Source: Desulfobulbaceae bacterium
Lineage (GTDB): Bacteria; Desulfobacterota; Desulfobulbia; Desulfobulbales; Desulfocapsaceae
Reading direction: 5' to 3'
DNA length: 25,880 bases
Assembly (NCBI GenBank): GCA_030599175.1
Contig: JAUVON010000003.1
Location: 1-25,880, forward strand
Shown here: positions 1 to 7,168 of the stretch, piece by piece
Layout: each line of letters opens with the position of its first letter
How positions within the stretch are numbered: position 1 is the first letter of the stretch
Translations under genes and position numbers: made by a program
Notes under the pieces: model-generated
Seen by the model: only the letters and a program-made list of their open reading frames with translations
Database searches by the model: none
Told to the model about the DNA's origin: nothing

Positions 1-267
1 AAACTGCTGGATCAGTCAACTTCTGAGATTGTTGAAACAGCCAGAAGAACCGGATCTGCGGTCGCAGGACCGATTCCTTTGCCAACATCGGTGAACAAGG
101 TTTGTGTTCTGCGTTCACCCCACGTGGATAAAAAGTCCCGCGAACAATTTGAAATGAGGACCCATCGCCGTCTACTTGATATTCTTGAGCCTACTCAGCA
201 GACTATAGATCTTCTGATGAAGCTTGAGTTGTCGGCAGGCGTTGATGTAGAGATAAAGCTGCCTTAG
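1..267 (+). CDS. rpsJ: 30S ribosomal protein S10 (5'-truncated by window edge)
   Basis: The frame is open from base 1 and ends at TAG 265-267, giving 88 residues. Compared with the E. coli protein about 16 N-terminal residues lie outside the window. Seen: the [10 protein letters not shown] segment, GPIPLPT, the [19 protein letters not shown] stretch and the [10 protein letters not shown] end, all characteristic of S10. S10 sits in the head of the small subunit and, as NusE, also takes part in transcription antitermination (family knowledge). It is the first gene of the S10 operon and lies 42 bp before rplC. A TTG at 79 lies inside the gene and is not its start. Confidence 0.96.
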   Translation, partial: KLLDQSTSEIVETARRTGSAVAGPIPLPTSVNKVCVLRSPHVDKKSREQFEMRTHRRLLDILEPTQQTIDLLMKLELSAGVDVEIKLP

Positions 268-309
268 GTGGCACCATATCAATTGTAAATAGAAGCATCG
301 GGTAGAATA

Positions 310-939
310 ATGCCAAAGTCAATGGGTATATTAGGAAAAAAAATCGGGATGACCCGTGTTTATAGTGAACTCGGTCAAGCAACTCCTGTCACTGTAGTTG
401 AAGCTGGTCCATGCAGAGTTCTTCAGGTAAAAAATGAAGCACTTGATGGATACAATGCTATTCAGGTTGGTTTCTCAGAAAAAAAAGCTTCACAGCAGAA
501 TAAAGCTATCGCCGGTCATTTGAAAAAGTCAGATTCCCAGGGGTTTTATTTTATACGTGAGTTCAGGGTAAATGACTCTGGGGAATACCAGGTAGGACAG
601 GATATCGCACTTGATGCAGTTTTAAAGGTAGGTGACCTGGTAGATGTGCAAGGCAGTAGTAAAGGAAAGGGATTTCAGGGTGTTGTTAAGAGATATGGCT
701 TCGCAGGAGGTGGCGCGGGGCATGGTTCTAAATTTCACAGGGCACCCGGTTCCATAGGATGTAGTGCTCATCCCGGAAGAGTTTTCAAAGGTAAGAAAAT
801 GCCTGGCAGAATGGGTAATGACACTGTCTTAAGAAAGAACGTGATTGTCATTGACATTCGTCCTGAAGATAATGTTGTGCTTTTGAAAGGGCCTCTTCCT
901 GGAGCCAAGAACAGCCTGTTAAAAATTTTCTCTAAATAA
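310..939 (+). CDS. rplC: 50S ribosomal protein L3
   Basis: This 209-residue protein matches the usual bacterial L3 length. It opens with GILGKKIGMTRVY and holds the glycine-rich GGGAGHGSKFHRAPGSIG region followed by GRVFKGKKMPGRMG, the long loop that reaches toward the peptidyl transferase centre. L3 is a primary assembly protein for 23S rRNA. ATG 310 was chosen; the Shine-Dalgarno is weak (GGG near 300-302), and ATG 322 is a possible shorter start. An 8-bp inverted repeat joins the gene's end (913-920) with the spacer before rplD (954-961). Confidence 0.97.
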   Translation: MPKSMGILGKKIGMTRVYSELGQATPVTVVEAGPCRVLQVKNEALDGYNAIQVGFSEKKASQQNKAIAGHLKKSDSQGFYFIREFRVNDSGEYQVGQDIALDAVLKVGDLVDVQGSSKGKGFQGVVKRYGFAGGGAGHGSKFHRAPGSIGCSAHPGRVFKGKKMPGRMGNDTVLRKNVIVIDIRPEDNVVLLKGPLPGAKNSLLKIFSK

Positions 940-974
940 ATGTTTTGAGTTGAAACAGGCTCGAGGAGATACAT

Positions 975-1598
975 ATGTCTACTGTAAAAGTTGTTAACAC
1001 CAAAAATGAAAGTGTCGGCGAGATTGAACTCAGCGATGAACTGTTCAATCGTAAGGTTAAAGAGTATATTCTGCATGATGTAGTTCGGATGCAACGGGCC
1101 GGTCGCCGGGCAGGTAATGCCAGTACTAAAACACGGATCGAGGTGAGTGGTGGCGGTGCCAAGCCCTGGAGGCAGAAAGGAACAGGGCGTGCCAGAGCAG
1201 GAACCCGTAACTCTCCAATCTGGAGAGGAGGTGGTGTTGCCTTTGGTCCCAAACCGAGAGATTACAGCTTTAAACTGAATCGTAAGGTTAAAAAACAAGC
1301 GATTGCAATGGCCATGAGTGCACGATTGCAGGAAGGTAACCTCATTATCCTTGATGATTTCACCATGGACAGGATCAAGACAAAGGAATTTGTCGGGATC
1401 ATGGATGTACTGGATGCAGATAATGCACTCATAATCGCTGATAATAGTAACGATCAGCTTAATAAGTCTTCAAGAAACGTAAATGGGTATAAGGTGTTAC
1501 CAGTCGACGGTTTGAACGTCTACGATATCCTCCTGCATAAAAAGCTTATTTTGGTTCAACCGGTAATTGAGAGCCTTGAAAAGAGGTTGGCGGCATGA
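975..1598 (+). CDS. rplD: 50S ribosomal protein L4
   Basis: The product has 207 residues. Residues 59-76 carry the L4 hallmark GGGAKPWRQKGTGRARAG, followed by the RNSPIWRGGG loop that lines the peptide exit tunnel. In E. coli L4 also represses its own operon by binding the S10 leader; that leader lies outside this window, so nothing can be said about it here. ATG 975 has a strong AGGAG at 964-968, 6 nt away. The gene overlaps rplW by 4 nt (ATGA), which suggests translational coupling. Confidence 0.97.
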   Translation: MSTVKVVNTKNESVGEIELSDELFNRKVKEYILHDVVRMQRAGRRAGNASTKTRIEVSGGGAKPWRQKGTGRARAGTRNSPIWRGGGVAFGPKPRDYSFKLNRKVKKQAIAMAMSARLQEGNLIILDDFTMDRIKTKEFVGIMDVLDADNALIIADNSNDQLNKSSRNVNGYKVLPVDGLNVYDILLHKKLILVQPVIESLEKRLAA

Positions 1599-1882
1599 AA
1601 AATATATACAGCGTTTTAAAGGGGCCCTGCCTTACTGAAAAGGCTGCTTTGCTTCAGGAAGATGAAGGTAAAGTAGTTTTTAAGGTTCATCCCAAAGCAA
1701 ACAAGGTAGAAGTTAAGAGAGCGATCGAACAGCTTTTTAATGTTAAAGTTAAAGATGTTCGAACCGCCAATATGCACGGGAAGCAAAAACGGGTTGGAAA
1801 AACCGTAGGTTTTACTAAAGATTGGAAAAAAGCCTATGTAACCTTATCTGAAGGTGAAATTAACTTTGCAGATGAACTGTAG
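1595..1882 (+). CDS. rplW: 50S ribosomal protein L23
   Basis: The 95-residue length is normal for L23. Seen: the LTEKA segment (residues 13-17), VVFKVHPKANKVEVKRAIEQLF, and the KRVGKTVGFTKDWKKAYVTL beta-hairpin region. L23 lies at the exit of the ribosomal tunnel and is a docking site for trigger factor and SRP (family knowledge). Its ATG lies inside the end of rplD. Its TAG stop (1880-1882) is part of a small inverted repeat continuing into the 84-bp spacer before rplB. Confidence 0.97.
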   Translation: MKNIYSVLKGPCLTEKAALLQEDEGKVVFKVHPKANKVEVKRAIEQLFNVKVKDVRTANMHGKQKRVGKTVGFTKDWKKAYVTLSEGEINFADEL

Positions 1883-1899
1883 TCCGATAATCGGAAACT
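1881..1899 (+). promoter_or_regulatory. Small stem-loop overlapping the rplW stop codon
   Basis: CCGA (1884-1887) pairs with TCGG (1891-1894), and AGT (1881-1883) pairs with ACT (1897-1899) across a two-base AA bulge. The AG of the TAG stop codon lies in the stem. No T-run follows, so it is not a classical terminator. It resembles the downstream hairpin of the two larger spacer elements at 5161-5286 and 6852-6944. Its function is unknown. Confidence 0.35.
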
Positions 1900-1966
1900 A
1901 AGTTTATCAACTTTCTTAACGAAGTGATTTTATCTAACCTAATTTTGATGGAGCGATTGGGAAATC

Positions 1967-2791
1967 ATGGCAATAAAAACTTATAAACCTACATCACCTG
2001 GTAAGCGACACCACGTGTCGATTAAAAACCCGGAGCTATCTAAAAACAGCCCTGAGAAGAGCCTTGTTTGTAGTCTTTCGAAAAGTGGTGGACGAAATAA
2101 TTACGGCCGTATTACATCTAGACATATAGGTGGCGGCCATAAACGCAGATATCGGATTATTGATTTTAAGAGAAATAAGACCGGCATAGGAGCGAAGGTA
2201 ATATCTATTGAATATGATCCTAACAGATCATCTAATATTGCCTTGCTGAGTTATCTGGATGGTGAAAAGAGCTATATTCTCTCCCCTGATGGAATCTCAG
2301 TTGGAGATCAGGTGATAGCTGGTGATAATGTTGATATCCAGCTGGGTAATTGTCTGCCAATGAGTAACATTCCACTGGGTACTGTCATCCACAACCTTGA
2401 GATGAAAATCGGCAAAGGAGCACAGCTGGTTCGCAGCGCCGGTGCTTCTGCCCAACTCATGGCAAAGGAAGGTGGGTATGTACTGGTTCGTCTGCCATCC
2501 GGTGAGGTGAGGAAATTTAATAATCGATGCCGCGCCTGCATCGGACAAGTTGGCAATCGTGAACATGAGAGCCAGAAACTCGGTAAGGCCGGTAGAAACA
2601 GATGGAAGGGTAAGAGACCTCATGTTCGAGGTGTTGCCATGAACCCGGTAGACCATCCGATGGGTGGCGGTGAGGGTAAGAGTTCAGGCGGGCGTCATCC
2701 TTGTACTCCATGGGGACGTCCGACCAAGGGGTTTAAAACCCGGAAGAAGAGAAAGGCTTCTGACAAACTGATTGTCAAGAAGAGATCATAA
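1967..2791 (+). CDS. rplB: 50S ribosomal protein L2
   Basis: This 274-residue protein is a full-length L2. It starts [15 protein letters not shown]. The C-terminal half holds the signature [20 protein letters not shown] followed by [14 protein letters not shown]. His230 is the counterpart of E. coli His229, the residue linked to peptidyl transfer and subunit association. L2 binds domain IV of 23S rRNA. The 84-bp spacer upstream is longer than usual in this operon; the ATG has only a weak ribosome site (TGGGA around 1958-1962). Confidence 0.97.
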   Translation: MAIKTYKPTSPGKRHHVSIKNPELSKNSPEKSLVCSLSKSGGRNNYGRITSRHIGGGHKRRYRIIDFKRNKTGIGAKVISIEYDPNRSSNIALLSYLDGEKSYILSPDGISVGDQVIAGDNVDIQLGNCLPMSNIPLGTVIHNLEMKIGKGAQLVRSAGASAQLMAKEGGYVLVRLPSGEVRKFNNRCRACIGQVGNREHESQKLGKAGRNRWKGKRPHVRGVAMNPVDHPMGGGEGKSSGGRHPCTPWGRPTKGFKTRKKRKASDKLIVKKRS

Positions 2792-2808
2792 CAGAAAAGG
2801 AGCAAGTA

Positions 2809-3084
2809 ATGTCTCGTTCAATTAAAAAAGGGCCTTTCATCGACGACCACCTGCAGAGGAAAGTGACTGCTGCCATTGAAGCTGGATCTCGAAAGGTTAT
2901 CCAGACCTGGTCCAGACGATCAGATATAAGTCCGGAGATGGTGGGGCTAACATTTGCAGTGCATAACGGGAAAAAATTTATACCTGTATTTGTCACAGAG
3001 AACATGGTTGGACACAAGCTTGGTGAATTCTCCCCCACTCGTACCTACTATGGACACTCATCAGACAGAAAGGGAAGAAAATAA
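2809..3084 (+). CDS. rpsS: 30S ribosomal protein S19
   Basis: The protein has 91 residues, with the diagnostic [15 protein letters not shown] start and the [16 protein letters not shown] motif near the C-terminus. S19 forms a complex with S13 in the head of the small subunit, near the A-site tRNA. AAGGAG at 2797-2802 lies 6 nt before ATG 2809. It follows rplB by 17 bp. Confidence 0.97.
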   Translation: MSRSIKKGPFIDDHLQRKVTAAIEAGSRKVIQTWSRRSDISPEMVGLTFAVHNGKKFIPVFVTENMVGHKLGEFSPTRTYYGHSSDRKGRK

Positions 3085-3091
3085 TTTGAAG

Positions 3092-3110
3092 CGGTAGTTT
3101 CTACCGGGAG
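3092..3110 (+). promoter_or_regulatory. Hairpin abutting the rplV ribosome binding site
   Basis: CGGTAG (3092-3097) and CTACCG (3101-3106) form a perfect 6-bp stem with a TTT loop. The last base of the stem is the first base of GGGAG (3106-3110), the apparent Shine-Dalgarno for rplV, which starts 8 nt further on. Folding could modulate access to the site or place it at the end of a helix; this is inference. Confidence 0.4.
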
Positions 3111-3118
3111 CAGACACT

Positions 3119-3451
3119 ATGGAAGCACGAGCCGTAGGCAGATACATCAGAATCTCTCCACAAAAGGCGCGTCTTGTTGCAGATGTTGTGAGAGGTATGG
3201 GGGTTGACCAGGCAATTACAACCCTTCGTTTCATGCCAAAAAAAGGGGCCGGGATTATTCAGAAGGTAGTTGAATCTGCTGTCGCTAACGCCACACAGGA
3301 TGATTCTACTGATGTTGATAATCTCTATATTAAAAAAATAATGATTGACGGTGGACCTTCCCTGAAGAGAATTCGACCAAGAGCCATGGGTAGAGCAACC
3401 GGAATCATTAAGAGAACCAGTCATATAACTGTAGTTATAGACGAGAGTTAA
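3119..3451 (+). CDS. rplV: 50S ribosomal protein L22
   Basis: The 110-residue length is standard. Seen: the N-terminal ARAVGRYIRISPQKARLVADVVRG and the long C-terminal hairpin with GPSLKRIRPRAMGRATGI, which reaches into the exit tunnel and is where macrolide-resistance changes occur in other bacteria. The hairpin looks intact, with no deletion. GGGAG at 3106-3110 is the likely ribosome site for ATG 3119. Confidence 0.97.
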   Translation: MEARAVGRYIRISPQKARLVADVVRGMGVDQAITTLRFMPKKGAGIIQKVVESAVANATQDDSTDVDNLYIKKIMIDGGPSLKRIRPRAMGRATGIIKRTSHITVVIDES

Positions 3452-3489
3452 TTTACATTTCGGTAAGTAAATCCCCAGGGACTACTTAC
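3451..3489 (+). promoter_or_regulatory. Mutually exclusive stems in the rplV-rpsC spacer
   Basis: Two pairings compete for the same bases. ATTTAC (3451-3456) can pair with GTAAAT (3467-3472). Alternatively GTAAGTA (3463-3469) pairs with TACTTAC (3483-3489), with a 2x2 internal loop and three more pairs inside. This layout resembles a switch or attenuator, but no T-run follows. The 80-bp spacer is long for this position, where genes are often almost contiguous. Confidence 0.35.
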
Positions 3490-3531
3490 TATTAAGATTA
3501 AAGGGAAAATTGGATTTGTTGGAGGACTGTT

Positions 3532-4179
3532 TTGGGGCAGAAGGTTAATCCATTAGGAATGAGACTGAACATTACCCGGACATGGGATTCGATCTGGTAT
3601 GCAGACAAAGAGTATGCGACCTTTCTGATTGAAGATCAGAAAATTAAAAAGTTTCTCAAGAAACGTCTCCATCATGCGGGATTGTCTAAGGTTAAAATTG
3701 AACGTACTGGTGATCAGGTACGCATCAAACTTTTTACAGCCAGACCTGGAATAGTAATTGGAAAGAAAGGTATTGAAATTGAGCTGACTAAAAAGGAACT
3801 AGAGAAACTTATTCCACGTAAGGTTACTCTTGATATTCAGGAAGTCAGGCGTCCTGAAGCTGATGCTCAGCTGATTGCAGAGAATATAGCTCAGCAATTG
3901 ATCAGAAGGGTAGCATTTCGTCGGGCTATGAAAAAGGCCGTAACTTCAGCACTTCGGTTTGGAGTTCAGGGAATTAAGATATCCTGTTCCGGTCGTCTCG
4001 GTGGTGCTGAGATGTCGAGATGTGAGTGGGTGCGAGAAGGTCGGGTTCCACTGCATACATTGAGAGCTGATGTTGATTATGCGCTTGCTGAGGCAAATAC
4101 AACCTATGGCATAATTGGTGTCAAGGTCTGGATTTTTAACGGTGAAGTGTTAAGCGATAAAGATGCAGGCGCGGTGTAA
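3532..4179 (+). CDS. rpsC: 30S ribosomal protein S3 (TTG start)
   Basis: The product has 215 residues, starting [18 protein letters not shown]. The KH domain loop IVIGKKG (GKKG at residues 77-80) and the C-terminal [10 protein letters not shown] motif are clear. S3 helps form the mRNA entry channel with S4 and S5 and contributes to its helicase activity. The start is TTG 3532, preceded by a strong GGAGG at 3521-3525 with 6-nt spacing; there is no ATG at this end of the frame before the conserved region. Confidence 0.97.
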   Translation: MGQKVNPLGMRLNITRTWDSIWYADKEYATFLIEDQKIKKFLKKRLHHAGLSKVKIERTGDQVRIKLFTARPGIVIGKKGIEIELTKKELEKLIPRKVTLDIQEVRRPEADAQLIAENIAQQLIRRVAFRRAMKKAVTSALRFGVQGIKISCSGRLGGAEMSRCEWVREGRVPLHTLRADVDYALAEANTTYGIIGVKVWIFNGEVLSDKDAGAV

Positions 4180-4233
4180 CAGAAACGAGCCATTGGTTCG
4201 GTGCTGTTTCCGTACCACAATTTGGAGTAAAAG

Positions 4234-4650
4234 ATGTTAAGTCCCAAAAAGGTCAAACATAGAAAAGTTTTTAAGGGTCGGTCAAAAGGAATGGCATATC
4301 GCGGATCTTCCATATCTTTTGGCGACTATGCGATTAAGGCAACCTGCTGTGGTTTCATGACGGCGCAGCAGATAGAGGCCGCCAGGATAACGATTAACAG
4401 AACAATGAAACGTGGTGGCAGGGTCTGGATACGTGTATTTCCTGATAAACCGCTTACCAAAAAACCTGCCGAGACTCGTATGGGTAAAGGCAAGGGTAGC
4501 CCTGAATCCTGGGTAGCAGTAGTAAAGCCTGGTATGATACTCTATGAGATTGCAGGGGTGACCGAGGAGCTGGCAGTGAAAGCTCTGAATCTTGCCGGTA
4601 ATAAGTTGCCGTTTTCAACCAAAGTTGTAACTAAGAGGAACACTTTATGA
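4234..4650 (+). CDS. rplP: 50S ribosomal protein L16
   Basis: The protein has 138 residues. Seen: [33 protein letters not shown], and ETRMGKGKG, the segment containing the arginine that is hydroxylated in E. coli. L16 organises the A-site region and is a late assembly protein. TGGAG at 4223-4227 lies 6 nt upstream of ATG 4234. It overlaps rpmC by 4 nt (ATGA), so the two are probably translationally coupled. The 54-bp spacer before it contains a weak hairpin (GAGCC at 4187-4191 with GGTTC at 4195-4199). Confidence 0.97.
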   Translation: MLSPKKVKHRKVFKGRSKGMAYRGSSISFGDYAIKATCCGFMTAQQIEAARITINRTMKRGGRVWIRVFPDKPLTKKPAETRMGKGKGSPESWVAVVKPGMILYEIAGVTEELAVKALNLAGNKLPFSTKVVTKRNTL

Positions 4651-4835
4651 ACGTAGAAGAGATTCGTAAAATGTCCGTTGAAGACCTGCTGAAGACTGAT
4701 ACTGATCTGCGGGATGAATTGAGCAAGCTGACGTTTCAGCACCGTATCAGGCCGCTTGAAGATACTTCACGGTTATTAAAAATAAGAAGAGACATTGCCA
4801 GGATTGCGACCATTCAAAAACAAACTGTCAGCTAG
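4647..4835 (+). CDS. rpmC: 50S ribosomal protein L29
   Basis: This 62-residue, two-helix protein has the L29 pattern: [14 protein letters not shown], then [20 protein letters not shown] and RRDIARI. L29 lies next to L23 at the tunnel exit. The ATG lies in the end of rplP (4-nt overlap), with no separate strong ribosome site. A 66-bp spacer follows before rpsQ. Confidence 0.96.
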   Translation: MNVEEIRKMSVEDLLKTDTDLRDELSKLTFQHRIRPLEDTSRLLKIRRDIARIATIQKQTVS

Positions 4836-4901
4836 TCGATAATTTTAAAATTTGACCCTGGTCGGCCGCATTCTACATTATCATCACTAAGTGATTAAAC
4901 A

Positions 4902-5162
4902 ATGAGTGAAATTAAAAAATCTAAAAAGACAAGAACTGGTTCTGTTGTAAGCAACAGAATGGAAAAAAGCGTTGTTGTTCGGGTAGAACGTAAGTTTCGC
5001 CATAAGCGTTATGGTAAATTTGTTAAAACCAGTGTCAAATATCTCGCAGACGACCCTGAAAACAGTTGTTCCGTTGGGGACACAGTTTTGATTGAAGAAT
5101 GTCGGCCTCTCAGTAAAAGAAAACGATGGCGGGTCAGGTCAATATTAGAGCAGGCAGTTTAG
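4902..5162 (+). CDS. rpsQ: 30S ribosomal protein S17
   Basis: The protein has 86 residues with an OB fold. Seen: GSVVSNRMEKSVVVRVERKFRHKRYGK and the end motif VGDTVLIEECRPLSKRKRWR. S17 is a primary 16S rRNA-binding protein. The ribosome site is weak. Its TAG stop (5160-5162) is followed by the longest spacer of the window (319 bp). In E. coli this is where the S10 operon ends and the spc operon starts. The AG of the stop codon pairs into a spacer stem. Confidence 0.97.
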   Translation: MSEIKKSKKTRTGSVVSNRMEKSVVVRVERKFRHKRYGKFVKTSVKYLADDPENSCSVGDTVLIEECRPLSKRKRWRVRSILEQAV

Positions 5163-5286
5163 TGCCTTACTCCATAAAAGCTGTAATAAAAAACAAGAAA
5201 ATCGAAAGTGTTATTTAACTCGATTGGTTAATATCAGCAACAAGGCACTTATCCAGCGTAACTTTAAAGTTTTCCGACTTGTCGGG
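5161..5286 (+). promoter_or_regulatory. Structured spacer element, copy 1 (rpsQ-rplN)
   Basis: The outer stem is AGTGCCTT (5161-5168) with AAGGCACT (5242-5249), 8 bp, beginning in the rpsQ stop codon. An inner hairpin pairs AATCGA (5200-5205) with TCGATT (5220-5225). The right arm runs into ACTTATCCAG (5247-5256), which is identical in copy 2 at 6906-6915. A palindrome AACTTTAAAGTT (5260-5271) comes next, then a hairpin CCGA-CTTG-TCGG (5274-5285). Copy 2 has the same layout with different paired bases. I know no family name for it; the function is unknown. Confidence 0.5.
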
Positions 5287-5481
5287 TTAATAATCTGAAA
5301 ATTGCTTTCAGCTTTGTTTTACCTCTTCATCGGGTATCTGATAAGAATGGTTGTCAAAGGATATAAAAGAAAGCCTCCTGCACGCTGGTATTGTAAAGAA
5401 CCCTGTTTATCGGGTTTGGTACTGATAGAAATTGTGATTTAGTGGAAACGTTTAGTTTCGTATGAGATATCTGGTGAAATT
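5163..5481 (+). other. 319-bp non-coding spacer at the S10/spc operon boundary
   Basis: No recognisable gene lies here. After structured element copy 1 (to 5286) there is a hairpin CTGAAA (5295-5300) with TTTCAG (5306-5311) followed by CTTTGTTTT, a weak terminator candidate. Then come AACCC/GGGTT (5399-5403, 5412-5416) and GAAAC/GTTTC (5445-5449, 5455-5459). In E. coli the spc promoter lies in the equivalent gap. The best match I find is TTGGTA (5416-5421) and TTTAGT (5438-5443) with 16-bp spacing, which is weak. A 31-codon frame (5347-5442) has no clear ribosome site. Confidence 0.5.
5295..5320 (+). terminator. Weak intrinsic terminator candidate after rpsQ
   Basis: CTGAAA (5295-5300) and TTTCAG (5306-5311) make a 6-bp stem with loop ATTGC, followed by CTTTGTTTT. 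The stem has only two GC pairs and the T-run is interrupted, so termination would be partial at best. Its place, at the point where E. coli separates S10 from spc, makes it worth noting. Confidence 0.3.
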
Positions 5482-5850
5482 ATGATACAGACAGAGACAG
5501 TACTTAATGTGGCAGACAATTCAGGAGCCAAAAAGGTTCTTTGTATCCGTGTTCTTGGAGGAACTAGAAAACGGTATGCCTCAATTGGTGATGTGATTGT
5601 TGTGACGGTGAAAGAGGCACTGCCCCATGCTAAAGTAAAGAAGGGCGATGTGATGAAGGCGGTTATTGTCAGAACTGTAAAGGCTATGAAAAGGATGGAT
5701 GACACCTGGGTCGGATTTGATGACAACGCTGCCGTTATGCTCGGGACCGCCGGAGAACCTATTGGGACACGTATTTTTGGCCCCGTTGCTCGTGAGTTGA
5801 GAAATCAAGGTTTCATGAAGATAATTTCACTTGCTCCGGAAGCACTTTAA
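5482..5850 (+). CDS. rplN: 50S ribosomal protein L14
   Basis: The 122-residue length is canonical for L14. Seen: [39 protein letters not shown], and the C-terminal [14 protein letters not shown] with [11 protein letters not shown]14 contacts L19 and the small subunit at an intersubunit bridge and is the target of the silencing factor RsfS (family knowledge). The ribosome site is modest (TGGTGA at 5471-5476). It is the first gene of the spc-equivalent segment. Confidence 0.97.
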   Translation: MIQTETVLNVADNSGAKKVLCIRVLGGTRKRYASIGDVIVVTVKEALPHAKVKKGDVMKAVIVRTVKAMKRMDDTWVGFDDNAAVMLGTAGEPIGTRIFGPVARELRNQGFMKIISLAPEAL

Positions 5851-5853
5851 CCT

Positions 5854-5911
5854 CTCTGCAACGCCAGGGTATCGGATTCTATGTTAAAGAGTCTGATCTT
5901 GATTTGCAGGG
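5854..5911 (+). promoter_or_regulatory. Two-tier stem-loop in the rplN-rplX spacer
   Basis: The inner stem pairs ATCGGATTCT (5871-5880) with AGAGTCTGAT (5888-5897), 10 continuous pairs including two G-U, with loop ATGTTAA. The outer stem pairs CTCTGCAA (5854-5861) with TTGCAGGG (5904-5911). It is not followed by a T-run, so it reads as a structured RNA and not as a terminator. E. coli has its S8-binding control site elsewhere (before rplE); whether this one binds a ribosomal protein is unknown. Confidence 0.45.
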
Positions 5912-5942
5912 TTAGATACATTGACTGAGAAAAGGTATAGAA

Positions 5943-6275
5943 ATGAGACAGGGTACAACATACCTGAAAAAAAATGATCAGGTTGAAGTAATAACCGGCA
6001 AAGATAAGGGCCGGGTTGGAAAAATCCTTCGTGTTTTAAAGGATCAGGATAAGGTTGTTGTTGAGCGTATCAATATGATTAAGCGCCACACCAAACCGAC
6101 CGAGATGAATCAGCAGGGACAGATAGTCGATAAAGAAGCTCCGATTCACGTATCCAATATTCAGCTGATATGTCCAGAGTGTACTAAAACTGGGCGAATT
6201 GGTAAGAAGATACTGGAAGATGGTACGAAGGTTCGTTTTTGTAAAAGCTGCGGCGATGCCATCGAGAATAAATAA
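5943..6275 (+). CDS. rplX: 50S ribosomal protein L24, zinc-ribbon form
   Basis: The protein has 110 residues. A KOW motif occupies about residues 11-38 ([19 protein letters not shown]). The C-terminal part has Cys77, Cys80, Cys100 and Cys103 in CPEC and CKSC pairs, a zinc ribbon that E. coli L24 lacks but that other bacteria, for example Thermus, have. L24 is an early assembly initiator near the tunnel exit. AAAGG at 5931-5935 lies 7 nt before ATG 5943. Confidence 0.96.
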   Translation: MRQGTTYLKKNDQVEVITGKDKGRVGKILRVLKDQDKVVVERINMIKRHTKPTEMNQQGQIVDKEAPIHVSNIQLICPECTKTGRIGKKILEDGTKVRFCKSCGDAIENK

Positions 6276-6310
6276 CAGGATATCAACAAGGCTTAGGCCA
6301 GGAGTTGTAC

Positions 6311-6853
6311 ATGGGTGCGCTGAAAGAAAAATATTTAAACGAATGTGTTCCTGCCCTTAAAGAGGAATTTGGCTATACAAATAGTATGCAATTCCCTCAA
6401 TTAAAAAAGATTGTTCTCAATATGGGACTGGGAGAAGCTGTTCAGAATCCCAAAATTGTTGAAGGGGCTGCAGACGAGCTTACCAGGATTGCCGGTCAAA
6501 AGGCTGTGATTACAAAAGCGAAGAAATCAATTGCCACATTCAAACTCCGCGAAGGGATGCCGATTGGGTGTCGTGTTACCCTGAGGGGAGATAAGATGTA
6601 TGATTTTTTCAGTAAACTTGTAAATATTGCACTGCCCAGGGTAAGGGATTTTCGTGGCCTGTCGCCGAAAGGGTTTGACGGTAGGGGTAACTTTTCCATG
6701 GGCATACAGGAACAGATCATCTTTCCTGAAATTGACTACGATAAAATCGATAAAATTAAAGGGCTGAACATAACTGTAGTCACATCAGCGGGCACAGATG
6801 ACGAGGGACGTTCACTGCTGAAAACACTCGGGATGCCCTTCAAAAAGAATTAG
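6311..6853 (+). CDS. rplE: 50S ribosomal protein L5
   Basis: I take ATG 6311, preceded by AGGAG (6300-6304) at 6-nt spacing, giving 180 residues, close to the 179 of E. coli. An in-frame TTG at 6305 lies too near that site to be the start. Seen: [35 protein letters not shown] and [21 protein letters not shown]5 binds 5S rRNA and the P-site tRNA region. Its TAG stop is embedded in the outer stem of a spacer element like the one after rpsQ. Confidence 0.96.
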   Translation: MGALKEKYLNECVPALKEEFGYTNSMQFPQLKKIVLNMGLGEAVQNPKIVEGAADELTRIAGQKAVITKAKKSIATFKLREGMPIGCRVTLRGDKMYDFFSKLVNIALPRVRDFRGLSPKGFDGRGNFSMGIQEQIIFPEIDYDKIDKIKGLNITVVTSAGTDDEGRSLLKTLGMPFKKN

Positions 6854-6944
6854 TACCATAGAAAATATTCTGCCTTTTCGGCAGAAAACACTATTGCATG
6901 CTGGTACTTATCCAGGCATTTTTAAAAGTTCCGATCTAATCGGA
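6852..6944 (+). promoter_or_regulatory. Structured spacer element, copy 2 (rplE-rpsN)
   Basis: The outer stem is AGTACCA (6852-6858) with TGGTACT (6902-6908), starting in the rplE stop codon. The inner hairpin is TTCTGCC (6868-6874) with GGCAGAA (6880-6886), loop TTTTC. The right arm runs into ACTTATCCAG (6906-6915), identical to copy 1. TTTTTAAAAG then leads to the hairpin TCCGAT (6930-6935) with ATCGGA (6939-6944), followed by TTAGTTTTT, which could give weak termination. Stem sequences differ from copy 1 by compensating changes. Confidence 0.5.
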
Positions 6945-6982
6945 TTAGTTTTTACATATCAAGAGAGTATTTGGAGGTCGAT

Positions 6983-7168
6983 TTGGCTAAGAAATCCATA
7001 ATTGCAAAGGCAAAGCGTGAACCAAAGTTTGCTGTACGGAAGTATAACCGATGTCCTCTGTGCGGTCGTCCAAGAGGATTTATCAGGAAATTCGGTATTT
7101 GCAGGATCTGTTTCAGGAAGTTGGCGTTGGGTGGTGAAATAACAGGAGTGACTAAATCAAGTTGGTAG
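6983..7168 (+). CDS. rpsN: 30S ribosomal protein S14, zinc-binding short form (TTG start)
   Basis: The start is TTG 6983, with GGAGG at 6973-6977 (5-nt spacing), giving 61 residues beginning [15 protein letters not shown] after the initiator. This is exactly the length of the short type-Z S14. Cys24, Cys27, Cys40 and Cys43 (CPLC and CRIC) form the zinc site. An upstream in-frame TTG at 6971 overlaps the ribosome site and is rejected. S14 packs into the head of the small subunit. The form lacking zinc, as in E. coli, is about 101 residues. Confidence 0.96.
   Translation: MAKKSIIAKAKREPKFAVRKYNRCPLCGRPRGFIRKFGICRICFRKLALGGEITGVTKSSW

Noticed and set aside
768..1298. Long minus-strand open frame opposite rplC and rplD
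   Set aside because: It is antisense to two clearly conserved genes, has low-complexity residue use and no ribosome site, and its codons mirror the real genes.
6276..6310. S8 operator before rplE, as in E. coli
   Set aside because: The 35-bp gap has only a three-pair GGC/GCC match and no likeness to the 16S S8 site.
6305..6310. TTG 6305 as the start of rplE
   Set aside because: It directly follows the AGGAG box with no spacing; ATG 6311 has correct spacing and gives the normal length.
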